9,412 nucleotides of DNA from JAVKSM01 sp039583705 (lineage in GTDB: Bacteria; Actinomycetota; Actinomycetes; Mycobacteriales; Pseudonocardiaceae), in NCBI GenBank assembly GCA_039583705.1, contig JAVKSM010000119.1, positions 1 to 9,412 of the forward strand, written 5' to 3'. The first letter of the stretch is position 1. Each line of letters starts with the position of its first letter. The position numbers and the translations under genes were made by a program. Below the pieces are notes generated by a model, which worked only from the letters and a program-made list of their open reading frames with translations, made no database searches and had not been told where the DNA came from. This document shows, one piece after another, positions 1 through 5,812 of this stretch.

Positions 1-357
1 CTCGTCGGCAGCGCCGAGGTCGCCTGCGTGCCCTCGCTGTACGAGGGGTTCTCGCTGCCCGCCGTCGAGGCCATGGCCTGCGGGACCCCACTCGTGGTGA
101 GCCGGGCGGGGGCGATCCCCGAGGTCGTCGGGCCGGACGGCCGGTGCGCGGACCTGGTCGCACCGGGTGAGGGCGAGGCGCTGGCGCACGCGCTGGCCGC
201 GTTGCTCGACGATCCGGCCCGCCGTCGTCGGATGGGCGAGGCCGGGCGGCGGCGGGCGGTGACGCGCTACGGCTGGGCGGCGGTCGCCCGGTCCACCGCG
301 GAGTACTACGAGGAAATCATGCAACGGGCCAGGTCGCGCGGGGCCGTCGCGTGCTGA
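1..357 (+). CDS. Family-4 glycosyltransferase, C-terminal part (5' end outside window)
   Basis: The reading frame is open from base 1, so only the last 118 residues are visible. They form the end of a GT-B fold retaining glycosyltransferase. The diagnostic element is an E-x7-E motif, EGFSLPAVE, followed by MACGTPLV and a GAIPEVV segment, which in the GT4 family bind the nucleotide-sugar donor. The sequence then runs through the usual C-terminal helices (LAALLDDPARRRRMGEAGRRR, shortened here to its core) that cross back to the N-terminal domain. Expected reaction: transfer of a sugar from an NDP- or GDP-sugar to an acceptor at the cytoplasmic face; donor and acceptor cannot be read. The stop overlaps the next gene by 7 bases, indicating co-translation with the methyltransferase and the barrel protein downstream. 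Family assignment is strong; substrate is unknown. Confidence 0.9.
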   Translation, partial: LVGSAEVACVPSLYEGFSLPAVEAMACGTPLVVSRAGAIPEVVGPDGRCADLVAPGEGEALAHALAALLDDPARRRRMGEAGRRRAVTRYGWAAVARSTAEYYEEIMQRARSRGAVAC

Positions 358-1196
358 CGGTGGACCTCGACCGGCTCGGTATCCGGCACGGCGACCGGGT
401 GCTCGACCTGGGTTGTGGAGCTGGCCGGCACGCCTTCGAGGCCTACCGGCGCGGCGCGCGCGTCGTCGCCGTCGACCGGGACGCGGCGCAGCTCGGGGGC
501 GTCGCGGCCATGTTCGCGGCGATGCGCGAGGCCGGTGAGGCGCCGCCCGGTGCCGAGGCGGGGCTCGGGGCCGCCGCGGTGGCGGGAGACGCGCTGGCAC
601 TGCCCTTCGCGGACGGCTCGTTCGACCACGTCGTCGCCGCCGAGGTGCTCGAGCACGTGCCCGCCGACGAGCGCGCGATCGCCGAGGTGGTCCGCGTGGT
701 GCGCCCCGGTGGCTCGGTGGCCGTCACGGTGCCGCGGTGGTGGCCGGAGCGGGTGTGCTGGGCGCTGTCCGCCGAGTACCACCTCGTCGACGGGGGCCAC
801 GTGCGGGTTTACCGCTGCTCGCACCTGCTGAGCCGGTTGCGCGGCGCCGGGCTGGCGCCGTTCGGCCGCCACCACGCGCACGCGCTGCACACCCCGTACT
901 GGTGGCTCAAATGCGCCGTCGGGATCCGCCGGGACGACCACCCGGTGCCGCGGCTCTACCACCGGCTGCTGGTGTGGGACATCATGCGCCGGCCCTGGGT
1001 CACCCGCGTCGCGGAGCGCTTGCTGAACCCGGTGCTCGGCAAGAGCCTGGTGCTCTACCTGCGTAAGCCGGAGGAGCCGCGTCGGCCGGAGGGTCTGCGC
1101 CAGCCGGAGGAGCTGCGCCAGCCGGAGGAGCTGCGCCAACCGGAGGAGCGGCCGGAGGGCCTGCCCGAGCCGGAGGCCGCCGGTGCGGCGGGCTGA
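351..1196 (+). CDS. Class I SAM-dependent methyltransferase with repeat-bearing C-terminal tail
   Basis: 281 residues. A Methyltransf_11-like Rossmann core is clear: motif I VLDLGCGAGRHAFE (about residues 17-30), the acidic end of strand 2 in VAVDRD (39-44), a GDALALPFADGSFD segment (79-92), VLEHVP (99-104) and VVRPGGSVAVTVP (116-128). Residues 129-235 form an extra C-terminal region rich in Trp, Tyr and His that probably shapes the substrate site. From residue 237 the protein becomes a hydrophilic tail of hexapeptide repeats, LRQPEE-like, encoded by 18-bp DNA repeats. The GTG start at 351 overlaps the glycosyltransferase stop; a GTG at 360 is an alternative and the ribosome binding site is weak. 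Position between a glycosyltransferase and a barrel protein suggests methylation of a sugar or lipid-linked intermediate, which is inference. The fold is confident, the substrate unknown. Confidence 0.88.
   Translation: MLTVDLDRLGIRHGDRVLDLGCGAGRHAFEAYRRGARVVAVDRDAAQLGGVAAMFAAMREAGEAPPGAEAGLGAAAVAGDALALPFADGSFDHVVAAEVLEHVPADERAIAEVVRVVRPGGSVAVTVPRWWPERVCWALSAEYHLVDGGHVRVYRCSHLLSRLRGAGLAPFGRHHAHALHTPYWWLKCAVGIRRDDHPVPRLYHRLLVWDIMRRPWVTRVAERLLNPVLGKSLVLYLRKPEEPRRPEGLRQPEELRQPEELRQPEERPEGLPEPEAAGAAG
1059..1148 (+). repeat. Five 18-bp tandem repeats inside the methyltransferase tail
   Basis: Five in-frame 18-bp units run without gaps: 1059-1076, 1077-1094, 1095-1112, 1113-1130 and 1131-1148. The consensus is CTGCGCCAGCCGGAGGAG. 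Units 3 and 4 are identical, unit 5 differs by one base, and units 1 and 2 are more diverged. They encode the hexapeptide L-R-(K/R/Q)-P-E-(E/G), at residues 237-266. A weaker continuation (RPEG, LPEPE) follows. The pattern indicates recent slippage expansion at the 3' end of the gene. Confidence 0.93.
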
Positions 1197-2358
1197 CCCG
1201 CTCGCCGTGCCGGGGGTGCTCGCCGCCGCCGACCTCGCCCGCACCGCGGCCGCGATCGCGACCGTCCAGGAAACCTCGGGCGCGATCCCCTGGTTCCCCG
1301 GGGGCCACACCGACCCGTGGGACCACGTGGAGTGCGCGATGGCGCTGTCCGCCGCCGGGCGGCGCGCCCAGGCCGAGCGGGCCTACGGGTGGCTCGCGCG
1401 CACCCAGCGCCGCGACGGGTCGTGGCCGTTGCGGGTGCGGGCCGGACACGTCGAGGACGCCGCCGCGGACACCAACTTCTGCGCCTACCTCGCCGTCGGG
1501 GTCTGGCACCACCTGCTGGTCAGCGGGGACGAGGGGTTCGCCGCGCGGATGTGGCAGCCGGTCCGGCGGGCGGTCGAGTTCGTGCTGGGCCGCCAGCGGG
1601 CCCGGGGCGAGATCCCGTGGGCGTGCGGCGCCGACGGCCGGCCGGTGGGGGAGGCGCTGCTCTCGAGCTGCGCCAGCATCCACCACAGCGTCCGCTGCGC
1701 GCTGGCGCTGGCCGAGCACCTCGGGCGTCCCCAGCCTGGGTGGGAGGTCGACCTCGGACGGCTGCGTCACGTGCTGCGCCACCACCCGGAGGCTTTCGCT
1801 CCCAAGCCCCGCTACGCCATGGACTGGTACTACCCGGTGCTCGGCGGGGCGGTGCGGGGCGAGCCGGCGCGTCAGCGCATCGCGGCCCGCTGGAGCGACT
1901 TCGTGGTGCCGGGGCTCGGCGTGCGCTGCGTCGACGACCACCCGTGGGTCACCGGGGCGGAGACCTGCGAGCTCGTGCTCAGCCTCGACGCGATGGGTGA
2001 GTCCGAGCGGGCGCGCGAGTTGTTCGCCGCCGTGCAGCACCTGCGCGAGCCGGACGGCTCCTACTGGACCGGGCTCGTCTGCTCCGACGGGGAGCGCTGG
2101 CCGGTGGAGCGCAGCAGTTGGACCGCCGCCGCGGTGGTGCTGGCGGCGGACGCGCTGTCCCGGACCACCGCGGGCAGCGGGATTTTCCGCGGCGCCGACC
2201 TGCCGGTGGGGCTCGACGTGGACGGCGGGGTGTGCTCAGCGTGCGGGGGTGTGCTCAGCGTGCGGGTGTGCTCAGCTGGCGGGGTGCGGTCGGCCGGCGG
2301 GGTGTGCTCAGTCGACGGGGTCTGCGGCGTCGCCGCGGACCCGCACCAGCACCCGTAG
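1183..2358 (+). CDS. Prenyltransferase/squalene-cyclase-fold (alpha/alpha barrel) protein
   Basis: 391 residues. The protein is built of paired helices and carries QW-like motifs typical of terpene-cyclase/prenyltransferase barrels: TQRRDGSWP (about 74-82) and LREPDGSYWTG (287-297). Other conserved-looking blocks are SGAIPWFPGGHTDPWDHVE (32-50), SCASIHHSVRCALAL (162-176), AMDWYYPVLGGA (212-223) and DDHPWVTGAET (251-261). No signal peptide, membrane segment or DxDD cyclase motif is seen, so it need not be a cyclase; a role in binding or modifying a lipid or glycan made with the upstream genes is inference. The GTG start at 1183 has GGAGG at 1172-1176 with a 6-base spacer and overlaps the methyltransferase by 14 bases. 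The last 45 or so residues (from about 346) are a low-complexity G/V/C/S tail encoded by DNA repeats, and the last 51 bases overlap the convergent gene. Confidence 0.82.
   Translation: MRRADPLAVPGVLAAADLARTAAAIATVQETSGAIPWFPGGHTDPWDHVECAMALSAAGRRAQAERAYGWLARTQRRDGSWPLRVRAGHVEDAAADTNFCAYLAVGVWHHLLVSGDEGFAARMWQPVRRAVEFVLGRQRARGEIPWACGADGRPVGEALLSSCASIHHSVRCALALAEHLGRPQPGWEVDLGRLRHVLRHHPEAFAPKPRYAMDWYYPVLGGAVRGEPARQRIAARWSDFVVPGLGVRCVDDHPWVTGAETCELVLSLDAMGESERARELFAAVQHLREPDGSYWTGLVCSDGERWPVERSSWTAAAVVLAADALSRTTAGSGIFRGADLPVGLDVDGGVCSACGGVLSVRVCSAGGVRSAGGVCSVDGVCGVAADPHQHP
2226..2330. repeat. Imperfect ~18-bp tandem repeats at the convergent gene junction
   Basis: The 11-bp core GGTGTGCTCAG occurs exactly at 2229, 2248, 2265 and 2301. 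A degenerate unit lies at 2283 (8 of 11 matches). Steps are 19, 17, 18 and 18 bases, so a +1 and a -1 indel cancel and the upstream frame is kept. The array encodes the GGVCSA/GGVLSV tail of the barrel protein on the plus strand. On the minus strand the TCA of the 2301 copy (2308-2310) is the TGA stop codon of the methyltransferase. No hairpin with a T-run is evident, so a terminator role is not claimed. Confidence 0.85.
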
Positions 2359-2991
2359 CGAGCCGGTGGCGCCGATCTCGCGGAACGTCCCGCCGTCCAG
2401 CGCGCGACGGTAGATCCGGTAGGGCGCCCGCCCCCCGTCGCGGGGGTCGGGGAACACGTCGTGGATCGCCAGGGCGCCGCCGGCGCGCAGCCACGGCGCC
2501 CAGCCCTGGTAGTCGGCGACCGCGGCGGCGTCGGTGTGGCCGCCGTCGACGAACAGCAGGGCCAGCGGGGTGCGCCAGAACGACGCCACGGTCTCCGACC
2601 GACCGATCACCGCCACCACGTGCTCCTCCAGCCCCGCCACGGCGAGCGTGCGCCGGAACGCGGGCACGGTGTCCAGGCGCCCGGTGACCGGGTCGACGAG
2701 GTCGGGGTCGTGGTAGCACCAGCCGGGTTGGTGCTCCTCGGAGCCGTGGTGGTGGTCGACGGTGACGACCAGGCCGCCGGTGGCCCGCGCCGCCGCGCCC
2801 AGGTACAGGGTCGACTTGCCGCAGTAGGTCCCCACCTCCAGACCGAGGCCGTGCCGCAGGTGAGCCAGCGCGACCCGGTGCAGCGCCAACCCTTCCGCGA
2901 CGGGCATGAAGCCGGTCGCGGCCTCGGCCGCCGCGAGCAGGTCGGCCGGCATGGCACGGGGCGCCGACACGCCGTCTCGGTCCGGGGTCAC
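2308..2991 (-). CDS. CmcI/Methyltransf_24-like class I SAM methyltransferase
   Basis: 227 residues, full length for this family. Motif I is GLEVGTYCGKSTLYLG (about 50-65), strand 2 ends in VVTVDHHHGSEEH (75-87), and the later core has LLFVDGGHTD (145-154) and GGALAIHDVF (171-180), with the Asp and His pattern of the metal-assisted O-methyltransferases related to CmcI. The GTG start at 2991 overlaps the TGA of the upstream PCMT-like gene (GTGA), so it now depends on translational coupling. Residues 7-89 are encoded by a 250-bp segment repeated exactly at 4959-5208, which means the present first six residues come from the inserted block. Before that event the start was probably the one still seen at 5213. 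It converges on the plus-strand glycosyltransferase operon and may act on the same product. A GTG at codon 8 and ATG at codon 14 are alternative starts. Confidence 0.85.
   Translation of the reverse strand: MTPDRDGVSAPRAMPADLLAAAEAATGFMPVAEGLALHRVALAHLRHGLGLEVGTYCGKSTLYLGAAARATGGLVVTVDHHHGSEEHQPGWCYHDPDLVDPVTGRLDTVPAFRRTLAVAGLEEHVVAVIGRSETVASFWRTPLALLFVDGGHTDAAAVADYQGWAPWLRAGGALAIHDVFPDPRDGGRAPYRIYRRALDGGTFREIGATGSLRVLVRVRGDAADPVD
2725..2974 (-). repeat. 250-bp exact direct repeat, copy 1 (inside intact methyltransferase)
   Basis: Base-by-base reading finds no difference between 2725-2974 and 4959-5208. Identity begins at GGGTTGG and ends at GACACGCCG. Outside these limits the sequences diverge at once, apart from a short AGC match at the left edge. 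Both copies have the same orientation and their starts are 2,234 bases apart. This copy lies within the complete methyltransferase and covers its SAM-binding motif. Confidence 0.97.
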
Positions 2992-4142
2992 GGGCTGGTC
3001 AGTTCGATCCGTTGGCCCTGCGGCGTAACGCTGAACCGCCAGCGGTCAGCGTCCGGCCTGCCCTGGTCCACCCACCAGGCGTGGGCGGCTTCGACCTCGT
3101 CCCAGAGCTTGCGTGGCCCGTACTGGCGCACCAGGTACGGCGGCCCGTGGTCATGGTCGTAGCAGAGTCGTGCCCATGATCCGGAGTCGTGGTCGGTGAG
3201 CCACAAGGTGCCGTCGTTGCTGTGCGGGATCTTCGACGGAAAGTAACCCTTCCGGCAGTCCCCGACCCGCGTTCCGATGGCGATGATCGCGCCAAGGGCG
3301 TAGCCGCCACTCGCCACCTCGGCGGGATGGGTGTCCGTCTCGGTCACGGTGGCGTGCTCGTGCTCGTCATCGGTGTAGCTGAACACCTGATAACGGGGGT
3401 CGATCCGCTGGTCGCGCAATCTCATGAAACTCACGTCGTCGACGAAACGGCCGACCGCGGTGCCGTCATCGGTGACCGTCAGTGCGGCCAGCAAGCCATG
3501 GTATTCCAACGCCCAGGACGGGACCACGATGCGGCCGCCGGGGCGGGTTTGCGCCACCCACGCATACGGCAGCTCCGAGCAGGCAACGGCGGCGATCAGC
3601 CGGTCGTAGGGGGCGGTTGGCGGGTATCCCAGCGCCCCGTCACCGGTGATCACGGTGACTTCACCGAATCCCGCGGCGGACAGCGCTTTCCGGGCGTGGG
3701 ACGCCAGGTCGTGGTCGATCTCGACACTGGTCACGTGGTCGGCTCCGAGCCGGTGAGCCAACAGCGCGGCGTTCCAGCCGGTACCGGTGCCGATCTCCAA
3801 CACCCGATCGCCGCCGTGAACGTCCAGATGCTTGAGCATCAGCGCGACCACCCGCGGCATGCTGGCTGAGCTGGTGACGGTGTCGCCGACTCCGTCCGGC
3901 CCCACCGGGTGACCGTCGTCGACCTGGGTAATCACGAAATCGTCGCCAGAGGCCAGCTCATGCCACAGGCCGGGGTGCTCGTCCCGGTGCAACGGCACCA
4001 GGTCGGCCCCGGACCTGCTCTCGTCCTGTCGCCAGATAGTGTCCGGAATGAAGTCCTCGCGGGGCACGCCGCGGAACGAGGGCGCCCAGTCGGGGGTGAG
4101 GTGACCGCTGGCAAGGAGTTCGTCAACCAACCGCCCGTTCAC
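2988..4142 (-). CDS. PCMT-like (protein-L-isoaspartate O-methyltransferase-like) protein
   Basis: 384 residues from the chosen start. Residues 4-36 (RLVDELLASGHL, GVPREDFIP) are the typical PCMT N-terminus; DTVTSSASMP (87-96) matches the TSxSxMP substrate/SAM loop; motif I is RVLEIGTGTGWNAALLAHRLG (113-133, only the core quoted as EIGTGTGWN); VEIDHDL (140-146) and GDGALGYPPTAPYDRLIA (167-184) follow. A long C-terminal part (about 215-384), with LWDEVEAAHAWW and FSVTPQGQR, resembles the PCMT-like modifiers found beside actinobacterial ATP-grasp or FxLD peptide systems rather than housekeeping PCMT. The GTG at 4142 has GGGGGAAG just upstream; an in-frame ATG at 4292 would add a segment rich in AGA and ATA codons and is unlikely. 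It lies one base after a 41-aa ORF and overlaps the next methyltransferase by 4 bases. Role in repair or peptide modification is open. Confidence 0.85.
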   Translation of the reverse strand: MNGRLVDELLASGHLTPDWAPSFRGVPREDFIPDTIWRQDESRSGADLVPLHRDEHPGLWHELASGDDFVITQVDDGHPVGPDGVGDTVTSSASMPRVVALMLKHLDVHGGDRVLEIGTGTGWNAALLAHRLGADHVTSVEIDHDLASHARKALSAAGFGEVTVITGDGALGYPPTAPYDRLIAAVACSELPYAWVAQTRPGGRIVVPSWALEYHGLLAALTVTDDGTAVGRFVDDVSFMRLRDQRIDPRYQVFSYTDDEHEHATVTETDTHPAEVASGGYALGAIIAIGTRVGDCRKGYFPSKIPHSNDGTLWLTDHDSGSWARLCYDHDHGPPYLVRQYGPRKLWDEVEAAHAWWVDQGRPDADRWRFSVTPQGQRIELTSP

Positions 4143-4143
4143 A

Positions 4144-4269
4144 TCACTTCCCCCGCTTGCCCGGCTTGGGTTCCCGAGGGGTCTGCGGGTTGATGGGCCA
4201 GGGAGGTTGCCTATCACCGTCCGGGGTCTTCTCCCGATGCTTGCCGCCGTCATCCTTATCTTTGTCCAT
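4144..4269 (-). CDS. 41-aa hydrophilic peptide ORF, possible substrate of the PCMT-like enzyme
   Basis: The ORF starts at ATG 4269-4267, with a modest GAGAG ribosome binding site 7 bases upstream, and ends at TGA 4146-4144, one base before the GTG of the PCMT-like gene. The N-terminal half is packed with Asp and Lys (MDKDKDDGG), the middle has PDGDRQPPWPINPQTP, and the end is KPGKRGK. Two Asp-Gly pairs (D7-G8, D17-G18) are the chemically favoured sites for aspartimide formation. About three quarters of its codons end in G or C, a better fit to the neighbourhood than the overlapping frame. There is no Cys and no recognisable graspetide or FxLD core. It could be a peptide precursor, a small regulatory protein or a chance ORF; I do not recognise its family. 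Confidence 0.45.
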   Translation of the reverse strand: MDKDKDDGGKHREKTPDGDRQPPWPINPQTPREPKPGKRGK

Positions 4270-4467
4270 GCCTTGTCTCTCATCCCGGTCATGTGACTGT
4301 CGAGAGCCGTTCACCAGCTCGCACTACTGGGAGATCACCAGCCGATTCCTGGCGGCGAGGTCCGCATCCAGGTGCCGTCCGGGGCATCCCCGCGGCGCGA
4401 GCGTCCCGATACAGTACCATCGGTATCGGAGACCGGTAAGGTTCTCAGCCGGGCCACCGGGCGGCAA
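4270..4467. other. Short gene-free stretch between fragments
   Basis: Between the truncated Methyltransf_19 gene and the 41-aa ORF I find no intact gene. It contains the OmpA tail relic at 4324-4388. The remainder must hold the ribosome binding site and any promoter of the 41-aa/PCMT pair. No convincing -10/-35 pair or terminator stem was identified. Confidence 0.5.
4324..4388 (-). pseudogene. Decayed C-terminal tail of a second OmpA-family gene
   Basis: Read on the minus strand, about 46 bases before the TAG at 4326-4324 encode LDADLAARNRLVISQ and stop. This matches the end of the OmpA-family lipoprotein at 8173 (LDPALAARNRLVIFQ and stop). The preceding PDGT matches PDGS after a one-base frameshift. 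Over the aligned stretch roughly four of five bases agree. Farther upstream the match ends. This is therefore a relic of a paralogous gene, the rest of which has been lost. Confidence 0.72.
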
Positions 4468-4941
4468 TTACGGCTTTCGAGCCGCTCCGCCGACGATCCA
4501 TCCGGTGTCGACGGGGATCTTGTGGTCTGGCTCCCAGAGGGCGGCTGGGACCGGGCCGGGCGCCAGCCAGTCCCACCCGCGAACCATCGCCTGGGCCTCG
4601 TGGCGGGTGCGGAAGGTGAAGGAGCGCTGGCGTTGCGGAACCCTTCCTGCGGCGCTCGGGCAATACCGCTGGGCGATCGCATGTGTCGTCATTTCTTTAG
4701 TGACAGGTAGGCCGCAGCCGACGTCGATGAACTGTTCGATCCCGCACCGCTCGGCGAGGTAGGCGGTGGCGCGTTGCCGGAAGGCGTCGTTCTCGAACGC
4801 GGTGGCGCGCACCACACGCTCACCCACCGCCTCGTAGATGCGCTGGTTGGCTTCGATGCCAACCGGGAAGTTGTCCTTGCCTCGGAGCGCGGCGTTGGAC
4901 ATTCGCGCGGGCGAGGGGGCAGCAACGGTGAAGGGCACCAC
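4468..4941 (-). pseudogene. Methyltransf_19 (DUF574-type) SAM methyltransferase with internal deletion
   Basis: 157 residues, whereas this actinobacterial family is usually about 260-280. The start GTG at 4941 follows GGGGAGG with a 5-base spacer. The N-terminal part is well kept: SPARMSNAALRGKDNF (about 10-25) corresponds to the family's PSxARVYDYLLGGKDNF, and GIEQFIDVGCGLPV (67-80) is the SAM-binding motif. The C-terminal part, SFTFRTRHEAQAMVRG (107-122), LAPGPVPAALWEPD (126-139) and VGGAARKP (150-157), matches the end of the family. The roughly 100 residues that should lie between them are missing at about residue 97-106, yet the frame is preserved. The catalytic fold cannot be complete, so I call it a pseudogene, although a short protein could still be made. 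Immediately upstream lies the truncated methyltransferase copy. Confidence 0.75.
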
Positions 4942-4958
4942 GTCAGCCTCCCCAAGCT

Positions 4959-5208
4959 GGGTTGGTGCTCCTCGGAGCCGTGGTGGTGGTCGACGGTGAC
5001 GACCAGGCCGCCGGTGGCCCGCGCCGCCGCGCCCAGGTACAGGGTCGACTTGCCGCAGTAGGTCCCCACCTCCAGACCGAGGCCGTGCCGCAGGTGAGCC
5101 AGCGCGACCCGGTGCAGCGCCAACCCTTCCGCGACGGGCATGAAGCCGGTCGCGGCCTCGGCCGCCGCGAGCAGGTCGGCCGGCATGGCACGGGGCGCCG
5201 ACACGCCG
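4959..5208 (-). repeat. 250-bp exact direct repeat, copy 2 (truncated methyltransferase)
   Basis: This is the second copy of the segment at 2725-2974, same orientation, no differences seen. It is flanked on the promoter side by 5209-5275 and on the other side by the 5' leader of the Methyltransf_19 remnant. The repeat pair brackets the block carrying the PCMT-like gene. Confidence 0.97.
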
Positions 5209-5213
5209 CACAC
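4959..5213 (-). pseudogene. 5' fragment of the CmcI-like methyltransferase
   Basis: The GTG at 5213 begins MCGVSAPRAM and then follows residues 8-89 of the intact protein exactly, through the SAM motif LEVGTYCGKS and VDHHHGSEEHQP, where homology stops at 4959. Beyond this point the frame continues to a TAA-type stop at 4689 through sequence that is antisense-like out-of-frame reading of the Methyltransf_19 remnant, so the 174-residue chimera is not a real protein domain. The segment lacks the FVDGGHT and IHDVF motifs and cannot be active. A spaced AAAGTGAG lies before the start. It probably preserves the native 5' end of the gene, because the intact copy begins with codons derived from the inserted block. 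Confidence 0.85.
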
Positions 5214-5237
5214 TCACTTTCCCCACGTCGACACTGG

Positions 5238-5249
5238 AGGGTGAACCCT
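5238..5249. promoter_or_regulatory. Short palindrome AGGGT-GA-ACCCT
   Basis: A 12-base inverted repeat with 5-bp arms and a two-base centre lies between the flavoprotein stop and the truncated methyltransferase. The loop is too short for an RNA hairpin, so an operator for the former methyltransferase promoter is the likelier reading. A palindrome this short can occur by chance. Confidence 0.25.
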
Positions 5250-5275
5250 AGCCCACAATGCTCTGCTCGACAGGG

Positions 5276-5812
5276 TTAGTGGGTGCGGGCTGCTCTGAGT
5301 GCCAGGTACCAGGGGTAGGTGTCGAGGACGCTGTTTCCGGTGCGAGGTGGGTGTGGCTGGAACTCTCCTGGCCCGTACAGGACCCGCACGCCGACGTCAC
5401 GTAGCCGCTGGATGCTGTGGTGAAACACCCGGTTGGCAGCCAGGCCCTGGTTGATGAATGGTAATACCACGATGCGGGCGCCGAGTCCGGTGAGTTCGGC
5501 AAGCTGGTTGAGCACGTAGTTGTCCGCGATACCGGCGGCCCATTTGTTGATGGTGTTGTAGGTGGCCGGGGCGACAATGACCGCGTCCGCTGTCGGTAGT
5601 GGCTCGTCACCGGGCTTGCGGTAGGTGGTGCGGACCTGATGCCCGGTCAGCTCGGCCAACGCGGGGAGGTTCAGGAAGTGCTCAACGGCTCCCGGGGTGG
5701 CGATGCAGTACACGGACCAGCTGTGTTCCTGGGCGAGCTTGACCATGACGTCAATTCGGCTGGCGGGTCCGGCCCCGCACACCACCAGGTACAACACCCG
5801 CCGCTGGTTCAT
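5276..5812 (-). CDS. Flavoprotein of the HFCD/PPC-decarboxylase fold, probably not a decarboxylase
   Basis: 178 residues. The N-terminal VLYLVVCGAGPASR (about 6-19) and the central AVIVAPATYNTINKWAAGIADN (77-98, core PATYNT) are the flavin-binding elements of the PF02441 flavoprotein family, the latter being the PASANT/PATANT motif. In true cysteine or phosphopantothenoylcysteine decarboxylases a catalytic His lies about 14 residues before this motif (H-I-x-L...AD). Here that stretch is GDEPLPTADAV with no His, and no PXMNXXMW-type substrate clamp is seen. It should bind FMN, but its reaction is unknown. The ATG overlaps the TGA of the upstream HTH gene by 4 bases, so regulator and flavoprotein are co-translated, an arrangement I know as recurrent in actinomycetes. 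It may sense redox state or modify a small molecule. Confidence 0.82.
   Translation of the reverse strand: MNQRRVLYLVVCGAGPASRIDVMVKLAQEHSWSVYCIATPGAVEHFLNLPALAELTGHQVRTTYRKPGDEPLPTADAVIVAPATYNTINKWAAGIADNYVLNQLAELTGLGARIVVLPFINQGLAANRVFHHSIQRLRDVGVRVLYGPGEFQPHPPRTGNSVLDTYPWYLALRAARTH

Noticed and set aside
1000..2040. 346-residue minus-strand ORF opposite the barrel protein
   Set aside because: Composition typical of antisense reading in GC-rich DNA; the plus-strand genes have clear motifs and ribosome binding sites.
2226..2330. CRISPR-like array
   Set aside because: Units are contiguous ~18-bp tandem repeats without spacers and lie inside a coding frame.
4143..4292. N-terminal extension of the PCMT-like protein from the ATG at 4292
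   Set aside because: The added codons include several AGA and ATA, show no family similarity and overlap a better-coding short ORF; the GTG at 4142 has a strong GGGGGAAG site.
4689..5213. 174-residue chimeric ORF
   Set aside because: Only the part to 4959 is a real methyltransferase fragment; the rest is the wrong frame of the Methyltransf_19 remnant.
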